Part shown: positions 23,976 to 34,468 of the stretch, one piece after another
Layout of the letters: each line of letters begins with the position of its first letter
Position numbering within the stretch: position 1 is the first letter of the stretch
NCBI RefSeq assembly: GCF_018274385.1
Contig: NZ_JAAFYZ010000063.1
Coordinates: 1-46,136, forward strand
Direction: 5' to 3'
Length of the DNA: 46,136 bases
From: Catenulispora pinistramenti
Lineage (GTDB): Bacteria > Actinomycetota > Actinomycetes > Streptomycetales > Catenulisporaceae
The notes under the pieces: model-generated
What the model was told of the DNA's origin: nothing
The model's input: the letters and a program-made list of their open reading frames with translations, nothing else
The model's database searches: none
Program-made: the position numbers and the translations under genes

Positions 23976-24350
23976 GTGCCTACCATTCAGCAGTTGGTCC
24001 GCAAGGGCCGGCAGGACAAGGTTGTGAAGAACAACACTCCTGCGCTCAAGGGGTCCCCGCAGCGCCGCGGCGTCTGCACCCGCGTGTACACCACCACGCC
24101 CAAGAAGCCGAACTCGGCTCTGCGCAAGGTGGCCCGTGTGAAGCTCTCCTCCGGCATCGAGGTCACGGCTTACATCCCGGGCGTCGGCCACAACCTGCAG
24201 GAGCACTCCATCGTGCTCGTGCGCGGCGGCCGAGTGAAGGACCTGCCGGGCGTTCGGTACAAGATCGTCCGTGGCTCGCTCGACACCCAGGGCGTCAAGA
24301 ACCGCAAGCAGGCCCGCAGCCGCTACGGCGCCAAGAAGGAGAAGAGCTAA
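23976..24350 (+). CDS. rpsL: 30S ribosomal protein S12
   Basis: 124 residues: [20 protein letters not shown], the [10 protein letters not shown] loop (about 42-51) at the decoding centre, and [14 protein letters not shown]. The lysines where streptomycin resistance usually arises (E. coli Lys42/Lys87) are unchanged, so wild-type sensitivity at this target is expected. The start is GTG 23976, after GGGAAGG. The stop TAA shares its last base with the ATG of rpsG, so the two are coupled. It is the first gene of the str operon. Confidence 0.97.
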   Translation: MPTIQQLVRKGRQDKVVKNNTPALKGSPQRRGVCTRVYTTTPKKPNSALRKVARVKLSSGIEVTAYIPGVGHNLQEHSIVLVRGGRVKDLPGVRYKIVRGSLDTQGVKNRKQARSRYGAKKEKS

Positions 24351-24820
24351 TGCCTCGCAAGGGTCCTGCCCCGAAGCACCCGGTCGTCATCGACCCGGTC
24401 TACAACTCCCCCCTGGTCACCTCGCTGGTGAACAAGGTCCTGCTGGACGGCAAGCGCTCCACCGCCGAGCGCATCGTCTACGGCGCCCTGGAAGGCTGCC
24501 GGGAGAAGACCGGCACCGACCCGGTGATCACGCTCAAGCGCGCGCTGGACAACGTCAAGCCGACCCTGGAAGTCAAGTCCCGCCGCGTCGGCGGTGCCAC
24601 CTACCAGGTGCCGATCGAGGTCCGCGCCGGCCGCTCGACGACCCTCGCCCTGCGCTGGCTCGTCGGCTACTCCCGGCAGCGCCGCGAGAAGACGATGACC
24701 GAGCGCCTGATGAACGAGCTCCTGGACGCCTCCAACGGCCTGGGTGCCTCGGTCAAGCGCCGCGAGGACACGCACAAGATGGCCGACGCCAACAAGGCGT
24801 TCGCGCACTACCGCTGGTAG
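24350..24820 (+). CDS. rpsG: 30S ribosomal protein S7
   Basis: 156 residues, the standard length. Diagnostic segments are [58 protein letters not shown] and the C-terminal [22 protein letters not shown]7 nucleates assembly of the 30S head and contacts the E-site tRNA; in E. coli it also represses the str operon by binding between rpsL and rpsG. That spacer is absent here because the genes overlap by 1 nt, so any S7 control must act elsewhere, for instance in the long leader. Confidence 0.97.
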   Translation: MPRKGPAPKHPVVIDPVYNSPLVTSLVNKVLLDGKRSTAERIVYGALEGCREKTGTDPVITLKRALDNVKPTLEVKSRRVGGATYQVPIEVRAGRSTTLALRWLVGYSRQRREKTMTERLMNELLDASNGLGASVKRREDTHKMADANKAFAHYRW

Positions 24821-24845
24821 TCGAGACCGGAAAGAGCTGAGCGAA

Positions 24846-26963
24846 ATGGCCCCCAACGCCGTTGACCTGGCCAAGGTCCGCAACATCGGGATCATGGCCC
24901 ACATCGACGCGGGCAAGACCACGACGACCGAGCGCATCCTGTACTACACCGGGATGAGCTACAAGATCGGCGAGGTCCACGACGGCGCTGCCACCACCGA
25001 CTGGATGGAGCAGGAGCAGGAGCGTGGCATCACGATCACCTCCGCTGCTGTCACCTGTCACTGGACGGTGGACAACGTCGACAACACGATCAACATCATC
25101 GACACGCCCGGGCACGTCGACTTCACCGTCGAGGTGGAGCGCTCCCTGCGCGTGCTCGACGGCGCGGTCGCGGTGTTCGACGGGGTCGCCGGCGTGGAAC
25201 CGCAGTCCGAGACGGTCTGGCGGCAGGCCGACCGTTACGGCGTCCCGCGGATCTGCTTCGTCAACAAGCTGGACCGCACCGGCGCGGAGTTCCACCGCTG
25301 CGTCGACATGATCGTGACCCGGCTGCAGGCCGTGCCGCTGGTCATGCAGCTGCCGATCGGCGCTGAGGCGGACTTCAAGGGCGTCATCGACCTGGTGAAG
25401 ATGAAGGCCCTGGTCTGGAGTGCCGAGACCAAGCTGGGCGAGGCCTACGACGAGGTCGACATCCCGGACACCCACACCGAGGCCGCCGACGAGTGGCGCG
25501 GACGGTTGCTGGAGACCCTGGCCGAGGCCGACGACGAGATGATGGAGCTGTACCTGGAGGGCAAGGAGCCCACCCTGGAGCAGCTGTACGTGGCGATCCG
25601 CCGCGCCACCCTCGCCGCCAAGCTGAACCCGGTGTTCTGCGGGACCGCGTTCAAGAACAAGGGCGTTCAGCCCCTGCTCGACGCGATCGTCCGGTACCTG
25701 CCCTCGCCGCTGGACGTGGACGCCATCGACGGCCACAAAGTCGGTGACGAGGAGACGGTGCTGCACCGCAAGCCGTCCTCCGAGGAGCCGATGTCGGCCC
25801 TGGCGTTCAAGATCATGAGCGACCCGCACCTGGGCAAGCTCACCTTCGTCCGGGTCTACTCCGGCGTCCTGGAGTCCGGTGGCACCTACCTGAACTCCGT
25901 GAAGGGGCGCAAGGAGCGCATCGGCAAGATCTACCGCATGCACGCCAACAAGCGTGAGGAGATCGAGTCGGTGGGCGCCGGCGACATCATCGCCGTCATG
26001 GGTCTGAAGGACACCACGACCGGCGAGACGCTGTCGGACCAGGCGAACCCGATCATCCTGGAGTCGATGACCTTCCCGGCCCCGGTGATCCACGTGGCCG
26101 TCGAGCCGAAGACGAAGTCCGACCAGGAGAAGCTGGGCACCGCGATCCAGCGGCTGGCCGAGGAGGACCCGTCCTTCCAGGTCCGCACGGACGAGGAGAC
26201 CGGCCAGACCATCATCTCCGGCATGGGCGAGCTCCACCTGGAGATCCTGGTGGACCGCATGCGCCGGGAGTTCAAGGTCGAGGCCAACGTCGGCAAGCCC
26301 CAGGTGGCCTACCGCGAGACCATCCGGCGCGCGGTGCCGAAGGTCGAGTACACGCACAAGAAGCAGACCGGTGGTTCGGGCCAGTACGCCTCCGTCATCA
26401 TCTCGCTGGAGCCGCTTGCGGACGGCGAGCCGGGTGCCGAGGGCTACGAGTTCGTCAACGCCGTCAGCGGCGGCCGCATCCCCAAGGAGTACATCCCCTC
26501 GGTGGACGCCGGCTGCCAGGACGCGATGGAGTTCGGCGTGCTCGCCGGCTTCCCGCTGACCGGCGTCAAGGTGACGCTGCTGGACGGCAAGTACCACGAC
26601 GTCGACTCCTCGGAGATGGCGTTCAAGGTCGCCGGTTCCATGGCGTTCAAGGAAGCGGCCCGCAAGGCCGATCCGGCGCTGCTGGAGCCGATGATGGCGG
26701 TCGAGGTCACCACGCCCGAGGACTACATGGGCGAAGTGATCGGCGACCTGAACTCCCGCCGTGGCCAGATCCAGGCCATGGAGGAGCGGTTCGGCTCCCG
26801 GGTCGTCAAGGCCCTGGTTCCGCTGAGCGAGATGTTCGGTTACGTCGGGGACCTGCGGTCCAAGACGTCGGGCCGGGCCTCGTACAGCATGCAGTTCGAC
26901 TCCTACGCCGAGGTTCCCCGGAACGTGGCGGAAGAGATCGTTAAGAAGGCGCGCGGCGAGTAG
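24846..26963 (+). CDS. fusA: Elongation factor G
   Basis: 705 residues from ATG 24846; the frame extends back to 24744 inside rpsG, but GAAAGAGCTGAG stands just upstream of this ATG. The GTPase motifs are AHIDAGKT (18-25), RGIT in switch I, DTPGHVDF and NKLD. Domains II-V follow, including [10 protein letters not shown] and the domain IV loop region [18 protein letters not shown] drives translocation and, with RRF, ribosome recycling. It is 25 nt from rpsG in the str operon. No changes suggestive of fusidic acid resistance are evident by eye. Confidence 0.97.
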   Translation: MAPNAVDLAKVRNIGIMAHIDAGKTTTTERILYYTGMSYKIGEVHDGAATTDWMEQEQERGITITSAAVTCHWTVDNVDNTINIIDTPGHVDFTVEVERSLRVLDGAVAVFDGVAGVEPQSETVWRQADRYGVPRICFVNKLDRTGAEFHRCVDMIVTRLQAVPLVMQLPIGAEADFKGVIDLVKMKALVWSAETKLGEAYDEVDIPDTHTEAADEWRGRLLETLAEADDEMMELYLEGKEPTLEQLYVAIRRATLAAKLNPVFCGTAFKNKGVQPLLDAIVRYLPSPLDVDAIDGHKVGDEETVLHRKPSSEEPMSALAFKIMSDPHLGKLTFVRVYSGVLESGGTYLNSVKGRKERIGKIYRMHANKREEIESVGAGDIIAVMGLKDTTTGETLSDQANPIILESMTFPAPVIHVAVEPKTKSDQEKLGTAIQRLAEEDPSFQVRTDEETGQTIISGMGELHLEILVDRMRREFKVEANVGKPQVAYRETIRRAVPKVEYTHKKQTGGSGQYASVIISLEPLADGEPGAEGYEFVNAVSGGRIPKEYIPSVDAGCQDAMEFGVLAGFPLTGVKVTLLDGKYHDVDSSEMAFKVAGSMAFKEAARKADPALLEPMMAVEVTTPEDYMGEVIGDLNSRRGQIQAMEERFGSRVVKALVPLSEMFGYVGDLRSKTSGRASYSMQFDSYAEVPRNVAEEIVKKARGE

Positions 26964-26995
26964 CCCAAGCCGGTTCACCTAAACAAATCTGTAGA

Positions 26996-27024
26996 GCCGC
27001 CGGGGGCAGCCATCCCTCGGCGGC
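26996..27024 (+). terminator. Hairpin between fusA and tuf
   Basis: An 11-bp stem with one G-T pair, GCCGCCGGGGG (26996-27006) with CCCTCGGCGGC (27014-27024), and a 7-nt loop, in the 88-nt gap. It is probably a partial terminator, mRNA-processing or stability element that adjusts EF-Tu relative to EF-G. I see no separate promoter after it. Confidence 0.5.
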
Positions 27025-27051
27025 ACCACAACCGTCCAACAGGAGGACATC

Positions 27052-28245
<1,194 letters not shown>

Positions 28246-28280
28246 GTACCTTCTGGCCGTCAGGCCACCGCGGTACTGGG

Positions 28281-28312
28281 AAGGCCCTCGGAGCTTCGGC
28301 TCCGGGGGCCTT
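28281..28312 (+). terminator. str operon terminator
   Basis: A 14-bp stem with one T-G pair, AAGGCCCTCGGAGC (28281-28294) with GCTCCGGGGGCCTT (28299-28312), a stable TTCG tetraloop, then TCTGTCTG. Confidence 0.93.
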
Positions 28313-28322
28313 TCTGTCTGCC

Positions 28323-28450
28323 TCAGAAGTGAGTGGCGATCCCGAACGCCTGACGCAGCCGGGCCATGTCGTGGCGCCGCCGCCGATCCAGTGGTCGGCA
28401 CCGGCCTCGGACAGCAGGGTGTGGACCAGGAGCACGTCGTCAGCAGTCAT
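28323..28450 (-). pseudogene. Remnant of a nucleotidyltransferase (AadB/LinA-like) with internal deletion
   Basis: On the minus strand ATG 28450 (GTG 28462 possible) opens MTADDVLLVHTLLSEAGADHWIGGG. This resembles the start of aminoglycoside/lincosamide nucleotidyltransferase-type proteins (M.A.DVL.....L..AGV.YW..GG). After about 25 residues the likeness ends. In another phase the DNA then reads RRHDMARLRQAFGIATHF and stops at 28323-28325, like the family's usual C-terminus (..RHD...L...FG...). The catalytic middle is missing. The family call rests on short motifs and is tentative. The rest of the 28246-28574 gap holds the tuf terminator and the operator at 28531. Confidence 0.42.
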
Positions 28451-28530
28451 CACGTCCGGCACCGTACCGGAATCGCAGCGTTCTACTTTCGAGTGAATTT
28501 CCTGACCGCCTCACGCTCATGAGCGGCAGG

Positions 28531-28557
28531 GGGGACATTAACTAGATGTAATTCCCC
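28531..28557 (+). promoter_or_regulatory. Palindromic operator before the PIN toxin-antitoxin pair
   Basis: GGGGACATTA (28531-28540) is an inverted copy, with one extra base, of TAATTCCCC (28549-28557). The element is AT-rich against its GC-rich surroundings and ends 17 nt before the GTG at 28575. This fits an autoregulatory site for the downstream pair. Confidence 0.5.
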
Positions 28558-28574
28558 GAACCTCGGAGGTTGGT

Positions 28575-28793
28575 GTGAAGTATCCACCGTTGCCCGGCGA
28601 GACCTTCGACGCTTGGCTGGCCCGGATCCAGCCGCTCCGGCGGAGCGATCTGGACCGGCAGGTCAGGGTGGCCGGCGTGCGGCCGATGACGCTCGATGAG
28701 CTGGCCGGCTGGCCGACGTTGTTCGCCTCCGATCGCGAGCACGAGGCCTTCCTGGCCTGGCTGCGTGCGGAGCGGCGGCAGCATGCCGGCTGA
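28575..28793 (+). CDS. Putative antitoxin partner of the PIN-domain toxin
   Basis: 72 residues from GTG 28575, after TCGGAGG. The sequence, including LPGETFDAWLARIQPLRR, MTLDELAGWPTLFASDR and EHEAFLAWLRAERRQ, is mostly helical with alternating charge. I recognise no known DNA-binding domain. The assignment rests on context: it is small, precedes a PIN-domain gene, overlaps that gene's ATG by 11 nt, and has a palindrome in its promoter region. It might equally be a chaperone-like or unrelated small protein. The leading GETFDAWLARI could be the toxin-binding helix. Confidence 0.55.
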   Translation: MKYPPLPGETFDAWLARIQPLRRSDLDRQVRVAGVRPMTLDELAGWPTLFASDREHEAFLAWLRAERRQHAG

Positions 28794-29226
28794 CCGGCAC
28801 GGCGGCCCGGAGCGCGGTGCGGACGCGGGCCCCGATCTCATCGCCGCCGATACCGATGTCGCCTCACGCCTGTTCGTGGCCGAGCGGGCGCCGGGCGGGC
28901 TCGCGGGCCGGACCGTCGTGTTGCCGTTCACCACGGTGGCCGAGTTGGTCACCTGGCCCGAGCGGCTGTTGTGGGGCCATTCCCGGGCCGAGGAGCTGTG
29001 CCAGTGGGTTGATCCACGGCGCATGATCCTCGGGGACGAGACCGTGGCCCGGATCTGGGGCCGCATCACGGTGGCGGCGCAGCGGACCGGGAGCGCGCCG
29101 GCGCTGAACCACTGCTGGCTCGCCGCCGGGTGCCTGTCCTACGGCCTGCCGCTGGCCACCGGCGACCCGCGGCCCTACCGGTACTTCGCCGACCGCTACG
29201 GCCTGGAGGTGGTCTCAGGCCGGTGA
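28783..29226 (+). CDS. PIN-domain protein, VapC-like toxin with an altered active site
   Basis: 147 residues from ATG 28783. PIN landmarks: IAADTDVASRLF with Asp23, TTVAELVTWPE with Glu54, and a C-terminal LNHCWLAAGCLSYGLPLATGDPRPY. In VapC enzymes the last region normally reads NDxWIAA.A...G.PLVT.D..F. Here the Asp two residues before the Trp is His110, while the later Asp128 is kept. VapC toxins are Mg-dependent RNases that often cut initiator tRNA or rRNA; losing one of the acidic ligands would weaken or abolish cleavage. The 11-nt overlap with the upstream gene supports a pair. Confidence 0.72.
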   Translation: MPADRHGGPERGADAGPDLIAADTDVASRLFVAERAPGGLAGRTVVLPFTTVAELVTWPERLLWGHSRAEELCQWVDPRRMILGDETVARIWGRITVAAQRTGSAPALNHCWLAAGCLSYGLPLATGDPRPYRYFADRYGLEVVSGR

Positions 29227-29400
29227 CCCGCTCTGCGCCAGCAACTTCTCGCACTCCTCCAGCCACCGCATTCCGACGATCGCCACGACCGGCTCGCCGG
29301 CCTCGTCGGTGACGTAGACCGGGTGGCGCGTCAGCCGGGCCTCCTCGACCAGGTCGGGGAACAGGGCGCGGGCGTCGTCGAGGGTGTAGGCGGCTTCCAT
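29215..29400 (-). CDS. Orphan Phd/YefM-like antitoxin
   Basis: 61 residues from ATG 29400: MEAAYTLDDARALFPDLVEE, then ARLTRHPVYVTDEAGEPVVAIV and GMRWLEECEKLL. The pattern (..A+..F..LV+.A.....VYVT..G.P.VAIV....LE..E.L) is the Phd/YefM fold. The frame also runs back to a TTG at 29466, but that start lies in the operator of the next gene. No toxin gene adjoins it; it overlaps the 3' end of the PIN gene by 12 bp on the other strand. It could be a solitary regulator or the survivor of a broken pair. Confidence 0.65.
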   Translation of the reverse strand: MEAAYTLDDARALFPDLVEEARLTRHPVYVTDEAGEPVVAIVGMRWLEECEKLLAQSGSPA

Positions 29401-29443
29401 GGCGCGACGGTATGCCGCACGCCGCCGGGAATCGCGGATCGAC

Positions 29444-29493
29444 ACGTTTGTACAATCGTCTTGCACGATTGTTCAAGACGATTGTACAGTCGT
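29444..29493 (+). promoter_or_regulatory. Compound operator, two TGTACA-centred palindromes
   Basis: Box 1 ACGTTTGTACAATCGT (29444-29459) and box 2 ACGATTGTACAGTCGT (29478-29493) are near-perfect 16-bp palindromes with centres 34 bp apart. They form a perfect 15-bp inverted repeat with each other (29449-29463 and 29474-29488). The 10-nt spacer holds a third half-site, ACGATTGT (29465-29472). It lies between the divergent Phd-like and monooxygenase genes. The design suits a TetR- or MarR-type repressor, but none is encoded nearby. Confidence 0.75.
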
Positions 29494-29536
29494 CTCATCG
29501 AGCACGACAGGGCGGGCGATCCAAGGGAGCACAGCC

Positions 29537-30757
29537 ATGAACAACCGCAGCATCCTCATCTCCGGCGCCGGGATCGCCGGTCCCGCGCTGGCCTACTGGC
29601 TGCACCGGCACGGCTTCCAGACGACCGTCGTCGAGCGCTCGGCCTTCCTGCGCGACAGCGGCGGCGCCGTGGACTTCCGCGGTGAGCAGGTGAAGCTGCT
29701 GAAGGCGATGGGCATCTTCGAGGCGGTCAAGGCGGCCGAGACCGCGATGGGGGACCAGGTGGTGATCGACAACGCGGGGCGGCCGGTGGTGGCCTTCGAC
29801 TCGGCCTTCTTCAGCGGCGAGGTCGAGGTCGAGCGCGGGGATCTGGCCCGGATCCTGTATGACGCGACCCGCGAGTACACCGACTACGTCTTCGACGAGT
29901 CGATAGTCGGCCTGGAGCAGGGCCCGGACAGCGTCCAGGTGACCTTCGCCAGTGGCGCGACCGGCAGTTACGACCTGGTGGTCGGCGCCGACGGCCTGCA
30001 CTCCGGTGTGCGCCGGCTGGCCTTCGGCCCCGAGGAGGGGTTCCGTAAGGACCTCGGCTGGGCGATCGCCGGCTTCACCGCGCCGAACACCCTCGGCCTG
30101 GACCACGAAGGCCGCATCTACAACGTTCCCGGCTGCGGTGTGATGGCCGCCAGCGCCCGGGATCGGGACCGCCTCGGCGTCGGCTTCGTCTTCCACGCCC
30201 CGGGCCTGGTCTACGACCGCCGCGACGCCGAGGCGCAGAAGGAATTGGTCGCCGCCACCTACGCGAACGCGGGGTGGGAGGTGCCGACTCTCCTGAAGGA
30301 CATGTGGGAGGCCGAGGACCTCTACTTCGACACCCTCAGCCAGATCCACATGGACCGCTGGTCCACCGGTCGGGTCGTGCTCCTCGGCGACGCCGCCTGG
30401 TGCGCCGGTCCCGGCGGCAGCGGCACCGGCATGGCGATGATGGGCGCGAACGTGCTGGCCGGCGAACTCGCCGGGTCGGGTGGCGACTTCGCCGCGGCCT
30501 TCGCCGCCTACGAGCGGATCCTGCGCCCGGGGGCCAAGATCGGCCAGAAGCAGGGCAAGGGCTCGGGCAACTTCCTGGCGCCGGTCGACGACAAGAAGAT
30601 CCGCAGCCGCAACAAGGCCTACAAGATGCTGACCCGCAAGCTGGTCGCCGGCTTCTTCAACTGGCTCACCGGCCGGGCCGCGAACGCGGTGGAGTACAAG
30701 GAGTACGTGACCGCGGCCACGGTGTCCGCGGCGCCGGAGCCGCGCGTCGCGGCGTGA
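29537..30757 (+). CDS. FAD-dependent monooxygenase (PHBH-type, TetX-like)
   Basis: 406 residues from ATG 29537, after AAGGGAGC. The FAD motifs are in order: ILISGAGIAGPALAYWL (GxGxxG, about 6-22), the Arg-rich DFRGEQVK, VVGADGLHSGVRR (DG motif, about 152-164) and VVLLGDAAWCAGPGGSGTG (GD motif, about 278-296). This class uses NAD(P)H and oxygen to hydroxylate aromatic or polycyclic compounds; relatives act in antibiotic tailoring, resistance and detoxification. Substrate unknown. It is probably silent until an external regulator leaves the compound operator. It stands alone before the rpsJ promoter. Confidence 0.9.
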   Translation: MNNRSILISGAGIAGPALAYWLHRHGFQTTVVERSAFLRDSGGAVDFRGEQVKLLKAMGIFEAVKAAETAMGDQVVIDNAGRPVVAFDSAFFSGEVEVERGDLARILYDATREYTDYVFDESIVGLEQGPDSVQVTFASGATGSYDLVVGADGLHSGVRRLAFGPEEGFRKDLGWAIAGFTAPNTLGLDHEGRIYNVPGCGVMAASARDRDRLGVGFVFHAPGLVYDRRDAEAQKELVAATYANAGWEVPTLLKDMWEAEDLYFDTLSQIHMDRWSTGRVVLLGDAAWCAGPGGSGTGMAMMGANVLAGELAGSGGDFAAAFAAYERILRPGAKIGQKQGKGSGNFLAPVDDKKIRSRNKAYKMLTRKLVAGFFNWLTGRAANAVEYKEYVTAATVSAAPEPRVAA

Positions 30758-30966
30758 AGCCGGATCGGCGCCACGTCAGTCGGATCGGCGCCGCCTCAGT
30801 CGGGTCGGTATCTGGATCGGCAGGTGCGGGGAGTGCCCCGCGCGAATGTCGACAGTGCCGGCCCGATTCCGGTGGGTGACCAGCGTCGGGGCGTCGATTC
30901 CGGCCGGGCGACAGCGTGCCCCATATCACATCTCAAAATAGAACCGTGGTATGCCCACGCCCCGAT

Positions 30967-30996
30967 TTCCCAAAACCCCCAGGCCTGGGCCATACT
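30967..30996 (+). promoter_or_regulatory. Candidate S10 operon promoter
   Basis: TTCCCA (30967-30972), an 18-nt spacer and CATACT (30991-30996). The -10 is reasonable, the -35 weak. The predicted start is near 31003. Confidence 0.42.
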
Positions 30997-31156
30997 GTTG
31001 AGGTTGCTCGACCGTTCGCGCCCGCTCGCAGGGTGCGCGGGGACTCCAGGCCGTCTTCGGCCGGGGTTCCGTAGCTGGTAGAGCACATTCTCGCGGAATC
31101 CGGTTCTGCAGGCGAGGCGATGAGCCACGCCCACGGAATCACTGCGCTCCACCGGG

Positions 31157-31184
31157 CGACACGCCCGACCGCGTGGACCGGACG
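31157..31184 (+). promoter_or_regulatory. 28-nt leader element shared with the rpsL operon (copy 2)
   Basis: This segment starts CGACACGCCCGACCGCG and ends TGGACCGGACG, matching the rpsL copy (23791-23818) at 26 of 28 positions. CCCGACC (31164-31170) is complementary to GGTCGGG (31248-31254), and GTGGACC (31173-31179) to GGTCCAC (31257-31263). The order of the four segments makes the two helices cross, as in a pseudoknot. Confidence 0.7.
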
Positions 31185-31382
31185 ACACGGGACAAGCACG
31201 ACAAGCTTCGCGGGACACACAGGCTGTGGAACGCGTGCGAACCCGGTGGTCGGGTGGGTCCACAACCACCCCGATCCGCCGGGCGCGTTGATGCGAGCAG
31301 TCCTCGGCACCGATCGGGGTCGGCCGACGCAGACGCCGGACAACAGGTCCAAGAAAGACGAAGGATAAGGAACCAAGCAGCC

Positions 31383-31691
31383 ATGGCGGGACAGAAGATC
31401 CGCATCAGGCTCAAGGCCTACGACCACGAGGTGATCGACTCCTCGGCGAAGAAGATCGTCGAGACCGTGATCCGCACTGGTGCGCAGGTCGCCGGCCCGG
31501 TGCCGCTGCCGACTGAGAAGAACGTGTACTGCGTCATCCGCTCGCCGCACAAGTACAAGGACTCGCGCGAGCACTTCGAGATGCGCACGCACAAGCGACT
31601 CATCGACATCCTCGACCCGACCCCGAAGACGGTTGACTCGCTGATGCGTCTCGACCTGCCGGCGGGCGTCGACATCGAGATCAAGCTCTAG
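31383..31691 (+). CDS. rpsJ: 30S ribosomal protein S10
   Basis: 102 residues: [21 protein letters not shown], then [35 protein letters not shown] and the C-terminal [13 protein letters not shown]. The long [12 protein letters not shown] loop is the part shared with the NusB:S10 antitermination complex. The start is ATG 31383, after AAGGATAAGGA; a longer frame from 31173 is the leader. It is the first gene of the S10-spc superoperon, behind a leader of about 380 nt. Confidence 0.97.
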   Translation: MAGQKIRIRLKAYDHEVIDSSAKKIVETVIRTGAQVAGPVPLPTEKNVYCVIRSPHKYKDSREHFEMRTHKRLIDILDPTPKTVDSLMRLDLPAGVDIEIKL

Positions 31692-31702
31692 GCGGCCGGC
31701 AC

Positions 31703-32350
31703 ATGGGAAAGCAGATTAAGGGCGTCCTGGGCGAAAAGCTCGGCATGACCCAGGTCTGGGACGAGAACAACCGGGTGATCCCGGTGACCGTCGTCAAGGC
31801 CGGGCCGTGCGTGGTGACGCAGATCCGCAAGCAGGAGATCGACGGCTACGAGGCCGTGCAGATCGCCTACGGTGCCGTGAAGCCGACCAAGGTGAACAAG
31901 CCGGAGGCCGGCCACTTCGCGAAGGCCGGCGTGACGCCGCGCCGCTACACCGTGGAGATCCGGACCACCGACGCCGCCGAGTACGCGCTCGGCCAGGAGA
32001 TCACCGCCGAGGCCTTCGCCTCCGGCCAGATCGTCGACGTCTCCGGGACCTCCAAGGGCCACGGCTTCGCCGGCGTCATGAAGCGCCACAACTTCAAGGG
32101 CCTCGGCGCGGGCCACGGCGTGCAGCGCAAGCACCGCTCGCCCGGTTCCATCGGCGCCTGCGCGACCCCCGGTCGCGTGTTCAAGGGCGTGCGCATGGCC
32201 GGCCGCATGGGCTCGGCGCGCGTGACCGTCCAGAACCTCACCGTCCAGGCTGTGGACGCCGAGAAGGGCCTGATCCTGGTCAAGGGCGCCATCCCCGGCC
32301 CCAACGGCGGCCTGGTGCTGGTCAAGACCTCGGTCAAGAAGGGAGCCTGA
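31703..32350 (+). CDS. rplC: 50S ribosomal protein L3
   Basis: 215 residues: [20 protein letters not shown] at the N-terminus, [19 protein letters not shown], then the peptidyl-transferase-reaching extension [25 protein letters not shown] stretch (written here [18 protein letters not shown]). L3 is one of the first proteins to bind 23S rRNA. The ribosome site before ATG 31703 is weak (GGCGG), so translation may depend on rpsJ, 11 nt upstream. Confidence 0.97.
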   Translation: MGKQIKGVLGEKLGMTQVWDENNRVIPVTVVKAGPCVVTQIRKQEIDGYEAVQIAYGAVKPTKVNKPEAGHFAKAGVTPRRYTVEIRTTDAAEYALGQEITAEAFASGQIVDVSGTSKGHGFAGVMKRHNFKGLGAGHGVQRKHRSPGSIGACATPGRVFKGVRMAGRMGSARVTVQNLTVQAVDAEKGLILVKGAIPGPNGGLVLVKTSVKKGA

Positions 32351-32352
32351 CT

Positions 32353-33006
32353 ATGACGCAGGTTGTCTCCGTCGACCTCCCCGGCGAGATCTTCGACGTC
32401 CAGACCAACATCCCGCTGATCCACCAGGTCGTGGTGGCCCAGCTGGCGGCGGCCCGTCAGGGCACGCACAAGACCAAGACCCGCGGCGAGGTGTCCGGCG
32501 GCGGCAAGAAGCCGTACCGCCAGAAGGGCACCGGCCGGGCCCGTCAGGGTTCGACCCGCGCGCCGCAGTTCGCCGGCGGTGGCGTCGTCCACGGCCCGGT
32601 GCCGCGCGACTACGCCCAGCGCACCCCGAAGAAGATGAAGGCCGCCGCGCTGCGCGGAGCCTTGTCCGACCGGGCGCGCGACGGCCGCGTGATCGTGGTG
32701 GACGCGCTGGTGGAGGGTCAGACCCCGAACACCAAGTCCGCCGTGGCGCTGCTGAAGGGCGTGACCGAGCACCGCAACGTGCTGGTCGTGCTGCAGCGCA
32801 CCGACGAGGTCTCCTACAAGAGCCTCCGGAACGTCCCGACCGTGCACCTGATCGACGTCGGCCAGCTGAACACCTACGACGTGCTCGTCAACGACGCCGT
32901 CGTGTTCACCCGCGGCGCGTACGACCAGTTCGTGGCCGGTCCCGCCAAGGGGAAGTCCGCCACCGCGGTGGCGTCCTCCCTCGAAGTTGAGGGGAGCGAC
33001 GCGTGA
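32353..33006 (+). CDS. rplD: 50S ribosomal protein L4
   Basis: 217 residues. The exit-tunnel loop [20 protein letters not shown] and the [13 protein letters not shown] stretch are characteristic. In E. coli, L4 also attenuates the S10 operon through the leader RNA; nothing in this leader shows the same mechanism. It begins 2 nt after rplC (ATG 32353), and its stop overlaps the GTG of rplW (GTGA), so the three genes are tightly coupled. Confidence 0.97.
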   Translation: MTQVVSVDLPGEIFDVQTNIPLIHQVVVAQLAAARQGTHKTKTRGEVSGGGKKPYRQKGTGRARQGSTRAPQFAGGGVVHGPVPRDYAQRTPKKMKAAALRGALSDRARDGRVIVVDALVEGQTPNTKSAVALLKGVTEHRNVLVVLQRTDEVSYKSLRNVPTVHLIDVGQLNTYDVLVNDAVVFTRGAYDQFVAGPAKGKSATAVASSLEVEGSDA

Positions 33007-33337
33007 CCAGCAAGTTCGCTGACCGCGGCGTCCTGGCCCGCGACATCATCATCAAGCCGGTGGTGTCCGAGAAGAGCTACGCGCTCCTGGACCAGAACAC
33101 CTACACCTTCGTCGTCCACCCGGACACGAACAAGATCCAGATCCGCGAGGCCGTCGAGGAGATCTTCGACGTCAAGGTCCTGTCGGTGAACACGATCAAC
33201 CGCCAGGGCAAGCGCAAGCGGACCCGCTTCGGCGTGGGCCAGCGCAAGAACACCAAGCGCGCGATCGTGACCGTGGACCCCAATCCCGGTGACGGCAAGA
33301 AGGGCCGCATCGAGCTGTTTGGAGGGCCGGTTTCCTA

Positions 33338-33338
<1 letters not shown>
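33003..33338 (+). CDS. rplW: 50S ribosomal protein L23
   Basis: 111 residues: [41 protein letters not shown] and [21 protein letters not shown]23 sits at the tunnel exit and docks trigger factor and SRP. The start is GTG 33003, overlapping the rplD stop by 4 nt; the last base of its stop TAA is the first of the rplB ATG. Confidence 0.96.
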
Positions 33339-34174
<836 letters not shown>

Positions 34175-34186
34175 GAGGAGGTTTAG

Positions 34187-34468
34187 ATGCCGCGCAGTCT
34201 CAAGAAGGGCCCCTTCGTCGACGGCCACCTGATCAAGAAGGTGGACGCCCAGAACGCGAAGAACACCAAGAACGTCATCAAGACCTGGTCCCGGCGCTCG
34301 ATGATCGTGCCGGACATGCTGGGTCACACCATCGCCGTGCACGACGGCCGCAAGCACGTCCCGGTGTTCATCACCGAGGCCATGGTCGGCCACAAGCTCG
34401 GTGAGTTCTCCCCGACCCGTACGTTCAAGGGTCACGTGAAGGACGATCGGAGGTCGCGCCGTGGCTGA
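34187..34468 (+). CDS. rpsS: 30S ribosomal protein S19
   Basis: 93 residues: [18 protein letters not shown], then [20 protein letters not shown] and [15 protein letters not shown]19 pairs with S13 in the 30S head near the A-site finger. Start ATG 34187, after AGGAGGT. Its end overlaps rplV by 8 nt. Confidence 0.97.
   Translation: MPRSLKKGPFVDGHLIKKVDAQNAKNTKNVIKTWSRRSMIVPDMLGHTIAVHDGRKHVPVFITEAMVGHKLGEFSPTRTFKGHVKDDRRSRRG

Larger units (their letters stand above)
30758..31382 (+). other. 625-nt gap carrying the S10 operon promoter and long leader
   Basis: No gene is supported. The first 200 nt follow the monooxygenase stop without a clear hairpin terminator. A promoter is proposed at 30967. 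The transcript would run about 380 nt to rpsJ and contains the element shared with rpsL at 31157 and its complementary segments at 31248-31263. A local hairpin, GGTCGGGTGG (31248-31257) with CCACCCCGATC (31266-31276), competes with that pairing. Confidence 0.6.

Noticed and set aside
24099..24245. Streptomycin-resistance changes in S12
   Set aside because: The [10 protein letters not shown] and [10 protein letters not shown] loops have the wild-type lysines.
31068..31100. tRNA D-arm-like sequence GTAGCTGGTAGAGCAC in the rpsJ leader
   Set aside because: No acceptor pairing, anticodon arm or T-arm can be formed around it; I see no tRNA.
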